A stretch of 64,000 nucleotides of DNA, from positions 1 through 64,000 of the forward strand of contig JAFDKF010000004.1 in assembly GCA_019307135.1 (NCBI GenBank), read 5' to 3'. The DNA is from Deltaproteobacteria bacterium (GTDB taxonomy: Bacteria > Desulfobacterota > Desulfobacteria > Desulfobacterales > C00003060). Of this stretch, positions 19,993 to 29,357 are shown in pieces; within the stretch, counting starts at the first letter, position 1, and each line of letters opens with the position of its first letter. The notes beneath the pieces were generated by a model. The model was not told where the DNA came from. It ran no database searches and saw nothing but the letters and a program-made list of their open reading frames with translations. The position numbers and the translations under genes are program-made.

Positions 19993-20116
19993 GGAGTTGG
20001 GGTGTCCAAAGTTCATATGGGCAAATCAAAGACCAAGATATGAATTCGATTCGACCATCTCATTTGCCTTGGGGTTGCGATGTTGAAATAAGACGAATGT
20101 AGTTTCAGTAAAATGT

Positions 20117-20398
20117 ATGAAGGATGAACTCCTAAAACAGATCAAACCGCTGGCTGAGCAGTTACAAACACTGCAAGAACAAGCCGAGAGACTTGGTATT
20201 TTTACTGGTGATCGGGAGTTGCTTGAATGCGCCGAATGCGGACTTGAAGAGGATGTCACAGCAGACGGTTTTTTGATTGTATGCAGAAAACCAGTTCCCG
20301 GCACTGATACCGGCTTACGGTTTACCAAAGCTGTGGAAAACAAAGGAAAATACCTGTGTCCCGTTTGCGGGAAGCCAGCTCAATTTGGCGTCTCGTAA
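20117..20398 (+). CDS. Small Cys4 zinc-ribbon-like hypothetical protein
   Basis: LLECAECGLEED ... YLCPVCGKPAQF. Confidence 0.6.
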   Translation: MKDELLKQIKPLAEQLQTLQEQAERLGIFTGDRELLECAECGLEEDVTADGFLIVCRKPVPGTDTGLRFTKAVENKGKYLCPVCGKPAQFGVS

Positions 20399-20551
20399 CA
20401 TATATTTTCATAGATACAGGATAACGTTCGTTGATGTATGCTAATCACAGATCAAGACTCGCTTTCCGCACCCGGTTCCGAGTGGCTTTTGTAAATGTGA
20501 TTAATTTAACACTTTTGGATATGTGCAACTGAATGATAGGAGGTAAATGAT

Positions 20552-20833
20552 ATGGAGGATATTTTAACTATTCGTCTTCCGAACGAAATTAGCAAGATGC
20601 TCAATCGCACACCTGAAGAGATGTGCCGCGATATGCGCATTTATGCTGCGCTAATGCTTTTTCGTCTTGGCAAATTATCTTCAGGGGCTGCGGCATTAAT
20701 GGCGGGCATCCCACGCGTGATGTTCCTTGACCTGTGTGCTGAGTATGACATTCCCATTTCACAAATTACACCGGAAGAGCTGCACCGAGAGGCCTTGCTC
20801 TTGGCCGGAGAAGAGGCAAGGGTTGGCATATAG
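20552..20833 (+). CDS. UPF0175 family protein (antitoxin-like)
   Basis: LFRLGKLSSGAAALMAGIPRVMFLDLCAEYDIPISQITPEEL; ribosome-binding site aggagg upstream. Confidence 0.8.
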   Translation: MEDILTIRLPNEISKMLNRTPEEMCRDMRIYAALMLFRLGKLSSGAAALMAGIPRVMFLDLCAEYDIPISQITPEELHREALLLAGEEARVGI

Positions 20834-20929
20834 CGGGAAAGGCCATGCGATTTGTAACTGACTAAGAGAGTGTCAGTACGTTTGATGTCTGTGTTGAAAG
20901 AACCAACCTGCTCGAAACACAATAGTGAG

Positions 20930-21020
20930 ATTTAACAAGAAAAAGACGGGGCGTTTATGGATGGCAGAACGTGGGATGATATGCCTGTAGTTGCAGGTAA
21001 AGAGAGAATCGGGTTTTCCC
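20930..21020 (+). pseudogene. Second DUF5131 3'-tail remnant
   Basis: aacaagaaaaagacggggcg..gatggcagaacgtgggatgatatgcctgtagttgcaggtaaagagaga = NKKKTGR-(fs)-DGRTWDDMPVVAGKER. Confidence 0.7.
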
Positions 21021-21175
21021 TGTTCACATGCGGAAATCGCGGATCAAAATGAAAGCCGGTTTTGTCATAGAATAGAATAAAGGATTACTAATTTGACAGA
21101 TAGGGCTGAAAAATGTCAAGATAGTCAAATGGTTAGATGGTTTGCGCAATCTTCCCTTTGCCCGGAGGTGCATTG

Positions 21176-21556
21176 ATGATTGACATTGATAAACAGATCA
21201 GTTTTTGGCGCAACAGTGCTGAGGAGGATTTGGCCGTGGCACGTGATCTCGTTGACCGGAACCGTATACGGCACGGTTTATTTTTTGCCCACCTCGCGTT
21301 GGAGAAGGCATTGAAAGCACATGTCTGCTGCGTAACGCAAGATATTGCACCCCGATTACACAACCTGGTTCGCTTGGCCGAGTTGGCAGAACTCGATATA
21401 CAACCCGCCCAGATGGATATTCTAGCGGAAATGAACTCCTTCAACATTGAAGGCCGCTATCCTGATACATTATCGCCGCCCCCATCTCAGGAGGAAGCCC
21501 AGCACTATATGACCCAAGGAGAAGAGGTATTTCAATGGTTGATCAGTATGTTTTGA
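21176..21556 (+). CDS. HEPN-domain protein
   Basis: WRNSAEEDLAVARDLVDRNRIRHGLFFAHLALEKALKAHVC; internal ATG at 21176 after ggaggtg. Confidence 0.85.
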   Translation: MIDIDKQISFWRNSAEEDLAVARDLVDRNRIRHGLFFAHLALEKALKAHVCCVTQDIAPRLHNLVRLAELAELDIQPAQMDILAEMNSFNIEGRYPDTLSPPPSQEEAQHYMTQGEEVFQWLISMF

Positions 21557-21870
21557 AAAGCGTGCGAAACTATTTGAAGGCTGTCCGAACGGAGGGAATT
21601 GCCGTCCGATTTGGGATTATTTTCGGCTCTCATGCTACCGGCCGATCGGACCGTTGGAGTGACATTGACGTTCTCGTAGTATCTCCCCGTTTTGATGCCC
21701 CGCGGAACCGGCGGGATATAGACCTGCTTTGGCGTTTGGCAGCGAAATCGGACAGCCGGATCGAGCCAATCCCTTGCGGGGAACGCCAATGGGAAGAGGA
21801 CTCATCAAGCGCTATCGTGGAAATTGCCCGGCGCGAGGGTGAGACGATCAGCCTTGGTGAAGCTGAGTAA
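21535..21870 (+). CDS. MNT-type nucleotidyltransferase
   Basis: FGIIFGSHATGRSDRWSDIDVLVVSPRF; overlaps the 3' end of the HEPN gene. Confidence 0.87.
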   Translation: MVDQYVLKSVRNYLKAVRTEGIAVRFGIIFGSHATGRSDRWSDIDVLVVSPRFDAPRNRRDIDLLWRLAAKSDSRIEPIPCGERQWEEDSSSAIVEIARREGETISLGEAE

Positions 21871-21966
21871 GAATCCCTGAGCACGACGTCATCGGAAATC
21901 AGCAAAATACCAACAATTATCCAAACGGAGAGCGTCATCAATGATCAGCATTTAGGTGTTGAGGCC

Positions 21967-22079
21967 CATCTTCTTCAAGCAATGGAGAGGATTGAACAAG
22001 AAAAAAGCAGGCCGGGTATTGGGCACGTGGGACGATATGCCTGTTGTTGCGGGGATAGAGAGAGTTAGAGGCGTATCTT
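21967..22079 (+). pseudogene. Third DUF5131 3'-tail remnant
   Basis: PIFFKQWRGLNKKKAGRVLGTWDDMPVVAGIERVRGVS*; no upstream coding part. Confidence 0.72.
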
Positions 22080-22253
22080 GACATGTGCTAATCACAGATC
22101 AAGGCATGACCCCAAATCGTCGTCAATTGCCTTAGTTAGATGGTGTTGAAAAGCCGAGTGATAATCCATAGTTGGTATGCGCTAGGCAAAAAAGGATGGA
22201 TGATACATCGTTTCTTGAAAAAGATAATGAAGCTCCATCAATTCAATTAAGGA

Positions 22254-22316
22254 TTGACAAATGGATAAAGATTTCTTATATAATTGTCGATATGATTAAT
22301 AATAATATAAGAAATC
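22254..22316 (+). promoter_or_regulatory. Promoter with overlapping 12-bp inverted-repeat operator for the XRE-ImmA gene
   Basis: TTGACA (22254-22259), 17-bp spacer, TATATA (22277-22282); GATTTCTTATAT (22270-22281) / ATATAAGAAATC (22305-22316). Confidence 0.65.
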
Positions 22317-22320
22317 ATTA

Positions 22321-23532
22321 TTGAAGGGGTATGTCATGATATCCAAAGGACACGAAAGTGAAGCGGCAGCGCTCAAGGAAGAAAAGGTCCTGGATAAAAG
22401 GATTATGGCTGCGAGACAGGCAGCAGGTTTTTCCATTACCGAAGCGGCTCAAAAACTGGGGTTTAAAAACTATCAGACTCTTTCTGCCATTGAAAAAGGT
22501 GCAAGGAACATAAATGCCCATGAATTAATTATGATGGCTCGTTTATATGGCAGAAATCTGGACTATTTCTTGGAATCCGACGTTGCCCCCGATCCTGTGC
22601 CCTTGTGGAGACACGAAGTGAAGCCTGCGCTCAAGGCAAGAAAAACAGACGTAAATCAAATACAGCGCCAATTCCTTTCTTTTCTGGAAAATTACAGTAA
22701 CCTGGAACACCTGCTTGGGCTCAAGCGACGATGGAAAGATATTCAGAAAAATTATGATAGGGATGATTTTTCCGTAAACGGCTTTGAGCAGGCCGATAAA
22801 CTTGGCGCTGATATTCACAATTTCCTCGACTTAGGTTCTCGTCCTTCCTTGAATCTGCTTAATGTACTCGAAAATAAACTTCGTTTCAAAATCCTTCATT
22901 TGTCTTTGGGGGATGGTGTCTCCGGCGCCAGCGTTGTGGACAACATCTTAGGGGTTGGCATACTCATCAACGCGAAGGATGCTCCATGGAGAAGAAATTT
23001 TGATCTGGCACATGAATTATTTCATGTCATAACCTGGAATGTTTTTTCTCCCGAAGAGATTGGTAACGGTACAACAAAAACCAGGCCGGAACAATATGCG
23101 GACATCTTTGCTTCAAGTCTGCTCTTACCTGAAGCTCATCTCCTCAATGCACTCAAAGAAACAGCTACCGACAATGAAATCAGAGTCATTGATATCATTG
23201 AGCTGGCCAAGGAGTTCGGTGTCTCAACGGAAGCAGTCCTTTGGCGACTTGTCAACCTGAAGAAACTTAAGAAATCCCAAGCGCAAAGGGTCTTGGATAA
23301 CCCGAAATTCCGTGATCTTGATCGCAGTATGCGTCGAAGGTTGTATAGCGGAGACAGGCTGTCCAAATTTCCTTCAAGATTTATATCTCTTGCATGCAGA
23401 TGCTTGATGAAAGGCAAGATATCAAGAGGCACTTTCGCCGAATATCTGGAAATAGATCGGGCTGAAATAGACGACTATCTGGACGCAGCAGGATTTGTGG
23501 AAGGAAACTATGCGAAAATTGCTGCTGCTTGA
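22321..23532 (+). CDS. XRE helix-turn-helix regulator fused to ImmA/IrrE-type metallopeptidase
   Basis: ITEAAQKLGFKNYQTLSAIEKGARNI (HTH); NFDLAHELFHVITW (HExxH) with downstream E. Confidence 0.88.
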   Translation: MKGYVMISKGHESEAAALKEEKVLDKRIMAARQAAGFSITEAAQKLGFKNYQTLSAIEKGARNINAHELIMMARLYGRNLDYFLESDVAPDPVPLWRHEVKPALKARKTDVNQIQRQFLSFLENYSNLEHLLGLKRRWKDIQKNYDRDDFSVNGFEQADKLGADIHNFLDLGSRPSLNLLNVLENKLRFKILHLSLGDGVSGASVVDNILGVGILINAKDAPWRRNFDLAHELFHVITWNVFSPEEIGNGTTKTRPEQYADIFASSLLLPEAHLLNALKETATDNEIRVIDIIELAKEFGVSTEAVLWRLVNLKKLKKSQAQRVLDNPKFRDLDRSMRRRLYSGDRLSKFPSRFISLACRCLMKGKISRGTFAEYLEIDRAEIDDYLDAAGFVEGNYAKIAAA

Positions 23533-23969
23533 CGCAAATAAGCAAAGCTTATAATATTTGTCTAACCCGGAATGTTTTTGAGGAAGCAGGATATTACAAA
23601 AAGGACGGGGCAAAAATAGATATTGACATTAAAGATGTCACGATAATTGAAAATGTTGATCTTGAAAGTTTGAGAAAGGTGCAAAGGGAAGCAAAAGAGG
23701 CGAGATTAGGAATAGACCCCGGAGAGTCCACATCAATAGCCTATTTAATCCAAACCGAAGAAGAAATAACCTTTTGCTCTTGCGACCAGGCTGCCATAAA
23801 GCTCGTCTCTTATATGGAACTTGAACAAAAATCAATCAGCCTGCAAAGAGCCTTTAGGGACATTGGATATCATAAGAGAAATTTGTATCCGAGACATCTT
23901 GAGAAGACTTTCAAGGCAGCCGTTAATGAAGGAAAAACGCTGAGAATTCAATTTAAAAAGCTGGTATAG
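23509..23969 (+). pseudogene. PIN-like toxin partner, N-terminus broken
   Basis: MRKLLLLDANKQSL* begins at 23509 inside the 3' end of the XRE gene; remainder is in another frame: NICLTRNVFEEAGYYKKDG...IDPGESTSIAYLIQTEEEITFCSCDQAAIK. Confidence 0.55.
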
Positions 23970-24045
23970 TTTTGATATAAAAATCATGGTTGGCTTTTTA
24001 AATTATGGATGATCCAGGAAAAAAGAATTTGAGGCTTGCGATTAA

Positions 24046-24657
24046 ATGGCTGGCATTCGATTCGTCAAGAAAAGTGCGAGGGAAAAGGCAATCCGGTTTT
24101 GCGCACGTTCTGCACGAACGTCCCGGTCAGGTCCCCAACATGATTATGTTGCTGATTTAATAACTAAAATTCAATCAAGGACTGTTCCGTTATCACAATG
24201 TATGGCTGAGGCATATAGACTGGCCAAAAGCAAAAAAATAACTTCCCTTGAAGAATTCTGCGCTGGCGAGCTTACTGGCTGGTATGGTGACAGATTAAAA
24301 AACTATTATCCAAAATATCGTCTTGCCCAGGTTTATGCAGGGATAAATCGACAGATTAATATGCAATATTTTGGTTGGGACGGAACTTCTTCCAATGTAA
24401 TGGATTTTATTAAAAGGGATACGGATAATTTCAAGCCAACAAAACTATTGTTTGCACAGCCTTTGTCTGAACTTGAAGCAAAAATTCCTTCTGATTTATC
24501 AAACAAAATAATATCATTAACAATGCGAGCGTGTGATTTTATACCAGACACTGAAAATCCCAATATCCCAATATACGTTTATGCTAGTACCCAAGCTTAT
24601 GTTAATATTTTAGAAGGGATTAGAAATGAACTTACAATTCGCTTAATGGATCTTTAA
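24046..24657 (+). CDS. Hypothetical protein with possible AbiTii-like N-terminal domain
   Basis: LITKIQSRTVPLSQCMAEAYRLAKSKKITSLEEFCAGELTGWYGD; N-terminus/start uncertain. Confidence 0.35.
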   Translation: MAGIRFVKKSAREKAIRFCARSARTSRSGPQHDYVADLITKIQSRTVPLSQCMAEAYRLAKSKKITSLEEFCAGELTGWYGDRLKNYYPKYRLAQVYAGINRQINMQYFGWDGTSSNVMDFIKRDTDNFKPTKLLFAQPLSELEAKIPSDLSNKIISLTMRACDFIPDTENPNIPIYVYASTQAYVNILEGIRNELTIRLMDL

Positions 24658-24777
24658 CCATTTACCGCATCAACTCCGACAAACAATAGCCGCGTGTTTC
24701 CCACGGTTATTGTTTGCGGATTATGCTCGGCGTTGTACCCACCGCCCCGTTGGGTCATTTACTATTGGAATTTCATA

Positions 24778-25281
24778 ATGAACACAATATCGATTGCTAT
24801 GATATCATTTGTCGGGTCTTCAATAATCTTTGTACTTGCGTGTCTGATAGTACGTTGCGCGCGTTTTCCCACTGGTAACGACTCCGAGCCAGATTCACTT
24901 CATGGCAATCGTCCGGAACGGATAGCAAACATCAGAGATCAGACCGAGCGTGTACATAAAGCGTTTGAATTCTATTTGAAGGTCACTCTCGCAATTTTAG
25001 GCGGTATTGCGTATCTGGTCTCATCAGCGAAGAATGGGCAGTCCGAGGCTACTGCGGAGTTACTCGTAGCGGCTGGATGGTTCGAATTAATGATTGGTAC
25101 AGCTTTTTCTGTGATAGTATTTCTTCATATGAAATCAAAAATTGCTCGGTGGAGCCGAAGATATTCTTGGTGGGAACCATTTTTGTGGATGGAGTGCTGG
25201 TTTGTTGCCGTAATGATGACAATAGCTGTTTCTTTGCCTGCTGCAGTCATACCCGCAATAGTCATTGTACTTCCCAGTTGA
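24778..25281 (+). CDS. Hypothetical membrane protein
   Basis: Several hydrophobic segments (ISIAMISFVGSSIIFVLACLIV, VTLAILGGIAYLVSS, MMTIAVSLPAAVIPAIVIVLP). Confidence 0.55.
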   Translation: MNTISIAMISFVGSSIIFVLACLIVRCARFPTGNDSEPDSLHGNRPERIANIRDQTERVHKAFEFYLKVTLAILGGIAYLVSSAKNGQSEATAELLVAAGWFELMIGTAFSVIVFLHMKSKIARWSRRYSWWEPFLWMECWFVAVMMTIAVSLPAAVIPAIVIVLPS

Positions 25282-25305
25282 CAGTGGATCGAGAGAAGGG
25301 GGGCG

Positions 25306-25467
25306 CATCTTAATTATTAACTATTCGTTTCTTGTTTTAGAGGTGAACCGGTCGCTGAGAAACCCAAAAGACGACTGAGAAACAACACGTTGGCTGGATA
25401 ATTAACCTGGATAATAATGTCAATAATTAATAATTAAGATGTTAAGATGCGACCCTGGGCTTTCCCC
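25306..25467. mobile_element. Direct-repeat copy 1 / MITE-like element
   Basis: CATCTTAATTATTAACTATT...GTCAATAATTAATAATTAAGATG..GGGCTTTCCC; internal terminal inverted repeats; near-identical to 27355-27506. Confidence 0.85.
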
Positions 25468-25936
25468 CCGTTCGGGAGTAGGGAGTAGAGGCGACCATGT
25501 CTGAATTGAAGCGAAGGCACGGCATGGGCAAGCTGCGTGTACGTAGATCAACCAAAGTGTGTTTTGCGATAGCCTGTAAAGTGATCGCCTGCAATATAAA
25601 GCGCTGGGCGAAAGCCCTTGCGGCCTCTGGCACAGATTTACAACGCCTCATATGGTTCATTTTACGCCGTTTAGGGGTGCTCGAGATCAATCTCAACAAA
25701 ATATGCTTTGGAACGTTGATGAACGGAACCGGTCAATTCTGATTCATTTTTTCGCAAAAAAAGGGGACTTATTTTTCAGGAATCCAAAACTAAATGGCGT
25801 CCCCTTGGACACACGTTGCGACTGTGAGCAGGACTACGAGATTGTATGGGTGGAAATTGAACGACGCTTCGAGACCACGATGCGCACGAAAGACACGAAA
25901 TAATAAGTCGATTTCGTGGTTTAGCAGAGATTAAGA

Positions 25937-27325
25937 ATGGACATTTTTGAAATCCTCAAAAAAGGCGAATCGGAAACCGTTGAATTCAAAGAACGATTCA
26001 ACAAGGAAACCATCATTTCCTTGGTGGCATTTGCCAACACAAAGGGCGGCAAGATTATTGTAGGTGCGGATAGAAAAGGGCGCGTTACCGGTATCAAGGC
26101 AGGCCGGGAGACAGCGCAGCGTTATTTAAATGAAATTAAGGTTGCTACCTATCCTCAAATTCTGCCCAATGTTGATGAATATGAAATACAAGGGAAAACC
26201 GTCCTGGTATTTGAGATAAAAGAGTATCCCGTAAAACCAATATGTTTTAAGAACCGTTATTACAAAAGGGTTAAGAACAGCAATCACCTGCTTACCCTGG
26301 ATGAAATCGTGGATCTGCAGCAGCAGAGTTTGAATATTTCCTATGATGCCTATCCGTTGAAAGAAAACCTGTCCTCACTGGATACCGCCTTGCTGGAAAA
26401 ATTTGTTGAAACAATAAACTCAAGAGGCCGGATAAACCTTCAGGATGATCTGCTGACCAATTTGACAAAGCTGAAATTAATCCAGGCGGGCAAGCCGACA
26501 TTGGCTGGCATGCTGCTATTCGGAAACCATGGCTTTTCCATCCATATTGGGAGGTTCAAATCAGAAGATACGATTATTGATGATCTGTTGATAAAAGATC
26601 CTCTGCTAGTCGCTCTGGATGAAGCCATGATCTTTATCAAGAAACATATCAGCCTTTCCTACCGATTTGACGGAAGCCTTAAACGGAAAGAATCGTGGCA
26701 GTACCCGCTGGAGGCCATTCGTGAATTGCTCTTAAATTCTGTTGTTCACCGTGATTATAAGCATTCATCGGATATCGTCATCAAAGTATTTGACGATAGG
26801 ATTGTCTTCACCAATCCGGGCAGAATCTACGGCAACCTGACCATTAAAGATCTTGAACGGGATGATTACGTGTCGTCCATCCGAAATAAACTGCTTGCCG
26901 AATCGTTCTACCTTATGGGAGATATTGAAAAATACGGGACAGGATTCATCAGGATTCGAAAATTGATAGAAGATTACCCGGGGGTCTCTTACAGCATAAG
27001 TGAGACGGGTGATTTCTTTAAGGTGGAGATGCGCCATACCCCCACAAAACCCCTCCTAATACCAAAAACGGATCTGCCTGAAAAACTGCCTGAAAACTTG
27101 CCTGAAAAACTGCCTGTAATTCAGAGACAGATAATCGAAAATATGTTGAAGAACCCTAAAATTACATATAATGAACTTGCCGACATTACGGGAAAAACCA
27201 GAGAAACGATAAGGGTTCATATCAATAAGCTAAAGGAAATGAATTTAATCAAAAGGATCGGCCCGGATAAGGGCGGCTACTGGGAAATCCTTGGCCCACA
27301 GTCCACGAAACACACTAAAGAGTAA
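25937..27325 (+). CDS. AlbA_2-domain / ATPase transcriptional-regulator-like protein with C-terminal winged helix
   Basis: SETVEFKERFNKETIISLVAFANTKGGKIIVGADRKGRVTGI; LEAIRELLLNSVVHRDYKHSSDIVIKVFDDRIVFTNPG; ITYNELADITGKTRETIRVHINKLK. Confidence 0.9.
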   Translation: MDIFEILKKGESETVEFKERFNKETIISLVAFANTKGGKIIVGADRKGRVTGIKAGRETAQRYLNEIKVATYPQILPNVDEYEIQGKTVLVFEIKEYPVKPICFKNRYYKRVKNSNHLLTLDEIVDLQQQSLNISYDAYPLKENLSSLDTALLEKFVETINSRGRINLQDDLLTNLTKLKLIQAGKPTLAGMLLFGNHGFSIHIGRFKSEDTIIDDLLIKDPLLVALDEAMIFIKKHISLSYRFDGSLKRKESWQYPLEAIRELLLNSVVHRDYKHSSDIVIKVFDDRIVFTNPGRIYGNLTIKDLERDDYVSSIRNKLLAESFYLMGDIEKYGTGFIRIRKLIEDYPGVSYSISETGDFFKVEMRHTPTKPLLIPKTDLPEKLPENLPEKLPVIQRQIIENMLKNPKITYNELADITGKTRETIRVHINKLKEMNLIKRIGPDKGGYWEILGPQSTKHTKE

Positions 27326-27354
27326 GCCATAGAAAGAGGGAGAAGAGAGGGAGA

Positions 27355-27506
27355 ATCTTAATTATTAACTATTCGTTTCGTGTTTTAGAGATGAACCGGT
27401 CGCTGAGAAACCCAAAAGACGACTGAGAAACAACACGTTGGCTGGATAATTAACCTGGATAATAATGTCAATAATTAATAATTAAGATGCGCCCCCGGGC
27501 TTTCCC
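27355..27506. mobile_element. Direct-repeat copy 2 / MITE-like element
   Basis: Near-identical to 25306-25467 including flank GATGCGMCCYNGGGCTTTCCC. Confidence 0.85.
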
Positions 27507-27644
27507 GCATAAGAGCTATTTGCGCTGCGCGGTTACGGCTAGGACATCATATCGATACGGGGGATTGCGGATAGTTACCGAGACTGAGACACACGTCATT
27601 GTCTGCAACTACGTCCTGACACGTGGCTGGAGGAGGTGAATCGG

Positions 27645-29357
27645 ATGGCAGGGAAAAAGAAGGCGGGCAAGAAACCGATTGAGCAATACGACCACAAGGG
27701 AAAGAAGCGGGTCAATAATCCGCCGGTTGGTCTGGTGACGCCTGATACGGATAAGGAAACGGGAAAAAAAGGATATGCTTATGACCCGCATATTGACCCG
27801 AGCCTGCAATGGGCGGGCAAGGCCGAGCATACATCTTTTGACGTGCCTAATGTATCCCTTCATGTCCACGAGCGCATAGACCCCCGTACCATTATCGAGG
27901 CGGTGCGCAAAAGAAACGGACAAAAGTACGATCAACTTTCTCTATTTGCCCAAGCCGATGAAAACCCACCCTTAAGAGAAGCCATTGAGTTCTACAAGCA
28001 CAAGCACAACTGGTCAAACCGCCTTGTGGCTGGCGACAGCCTTCTTGTAATGAACTCCCTCCTGGAAAAGGAAGGCATGGGCGGCAAGGTGCAGATGATT
28101 TACATGGACCCGCCATATGGCATCAAGTATGGCAGTAACTTCCAGCCCTTTGTGAACAAACGGGATGTAAAAGACGGAAAGGACGAAGATTTGACTGCCG
28201 AACCGGAGATGATTAAGGCCTTCCGTGATACGTGGGAACTCGGGATTCATTCGTATTTGACCTATCTGCGGGACAGGCTGCTGCTGGCAAGGGAACTGTT
28301 GAGTGAAAGTGGGAGTATCTTTGTGCAGATTTCGGATGAGAATGTTCATCATGTAAGGGAGTTGATGGACGAGGTGTTTGGGAACAAGAATTTCGTCAAT
28401 GAAATCATATTCCTTAAGACTACTGGCCAAACGAGTAAGTTGCTGCCACCAGCAAATGACTATTTGATATGGTATGCCAAGGATGGTGATTGTGTAAAGT
28501 ATCGCCAACTGTTTGGAGCAAGGGATCAAGACTACATTGACGCTGCATACAACTATTTAGAACTCCATAACGGTGAGGTTAAGAAGTTAAGCAAAACCGA
28601 GGTAAGAAATGAAGAAGTCCTGCTTCAGGGTCGGAGATTCAGAATAGACAATCTTACTTCTCAGTCTGGTCCTGGCGATGTGCCTGAAACTAGATTCATT
28701 TGGAACAAAAAAACCTACAGATTGAAAACCGGTTCATGGAAAACCTCGATATCTGGATTGAAAAACCTAGCCAAAGCAAATAGGCTATGGTTTCTGGAGC
28801 ACACCGTATACTACAAAAGATACGTTGATGATTTTCCCATACAACCCATGAACAATGTCTGGCACGATACGACAATTAGCGGATATGCCTCAGAAAAAAT
28901 GTATGTTGTTCAAACCCTCACAAAAGTTATTGAACGATGCCTCCTAATGACCACCGACCCCGGCGATCTCGTCCTCGACCCCACCTGCGGTTCCGGTACC
29001 ACAGCCTACGTGGCCGAGCAGTGGGGCAGGCGGTGGATAACCTGCGATACATCACGGGTGGCCCTTGCCTTGGCCAAACAACGGCTAATGACCGCACTGT
29101 ATGATTACTATGAGCTTGCCCATCCCGCAGAAGGCGTGGGTAGCGGTTTCAAATACAAGACCGTGCCCCATATTACCCTGAAGTCCATTGCCAACAATGA
29201 ACCGCCCGCACAAGAAACCCTTTATGACCAGCCCTATATAGACAAATCCCGGGCAAGGGTCTCCGGACCCTTTACTGTGGAGGCAGTGCCTGCGCCTGTT
29301 GTAAGACCTCTGGAGGATATAAGTGCATACAGTGGATACGACACTCCCTGCAGATGA
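27645..29357 (+). CDS. mod: Type III restriction-modification DNA methyltransferase (mod), N-terminal and catalytic part; probably frameshifted
   Basis: MIYMDPPYGIKYGSNFQPF (DPPY), LVLDPTCGSGTTAYVAEQWGRRWI; aggagg before ATG 27645; continuation in frame +1. Confidence 0.9.
   Translation: MAGKKKAGKKPIEQYDHKGKKRVNNPPVGLVTPDTDKETGKKGYAYDPHIDPSLQWAGKAEHTSFDVPNVSLHVHERIDPRTIIEAVRKRNGQKYDQLSLFAQADENPPLREAIEFYKHKHNWSNRLVAGDSLLVMNSLLEKEGMGGKVQMIYMDPPYGIKYGSNFQPFVNKRDVKDGKDEDLTAEPEMIKAFRDTWELGIHSYLTYLRDRLLLARELLSESGSIFVQISDENVHHVRELMDEVFGNKNFVNEIIFLKTTGQTSKLLPPANDYLIWYAKDGDCVKYRQLFGARDQDYIDAAYNYLELHNGEVKKLSKTEVRNEEVLLQGRRFRIDNLTSQSGPGDVPETRFIWNKKTYRLKTGSWKTSISGLKNLAKANRLWFLEHTVYYKRYVDDFPIQPMNNVWHDTTISGYASEKMYVVQTLTKVIERCLLMTTDPGDLVLDPTCGSGTTAYVAEQWGRRWITCDTSRVALALAKQRLMTALYDYYELAHPAEGVGSGFKYKTVPHITLKSIANNEPPAQETLYDQPYIDKSRARVSGPFTVEAVPAPVVRPLEDISAYSGYDTPCR

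Noticed and set aside
25497-25903. ORFs 25497-25742 and 25652-25903
   Set aside because: Short, overlapping in different frames, no domain; likely non-coding DNA or decayed sequence between the direct repeats.
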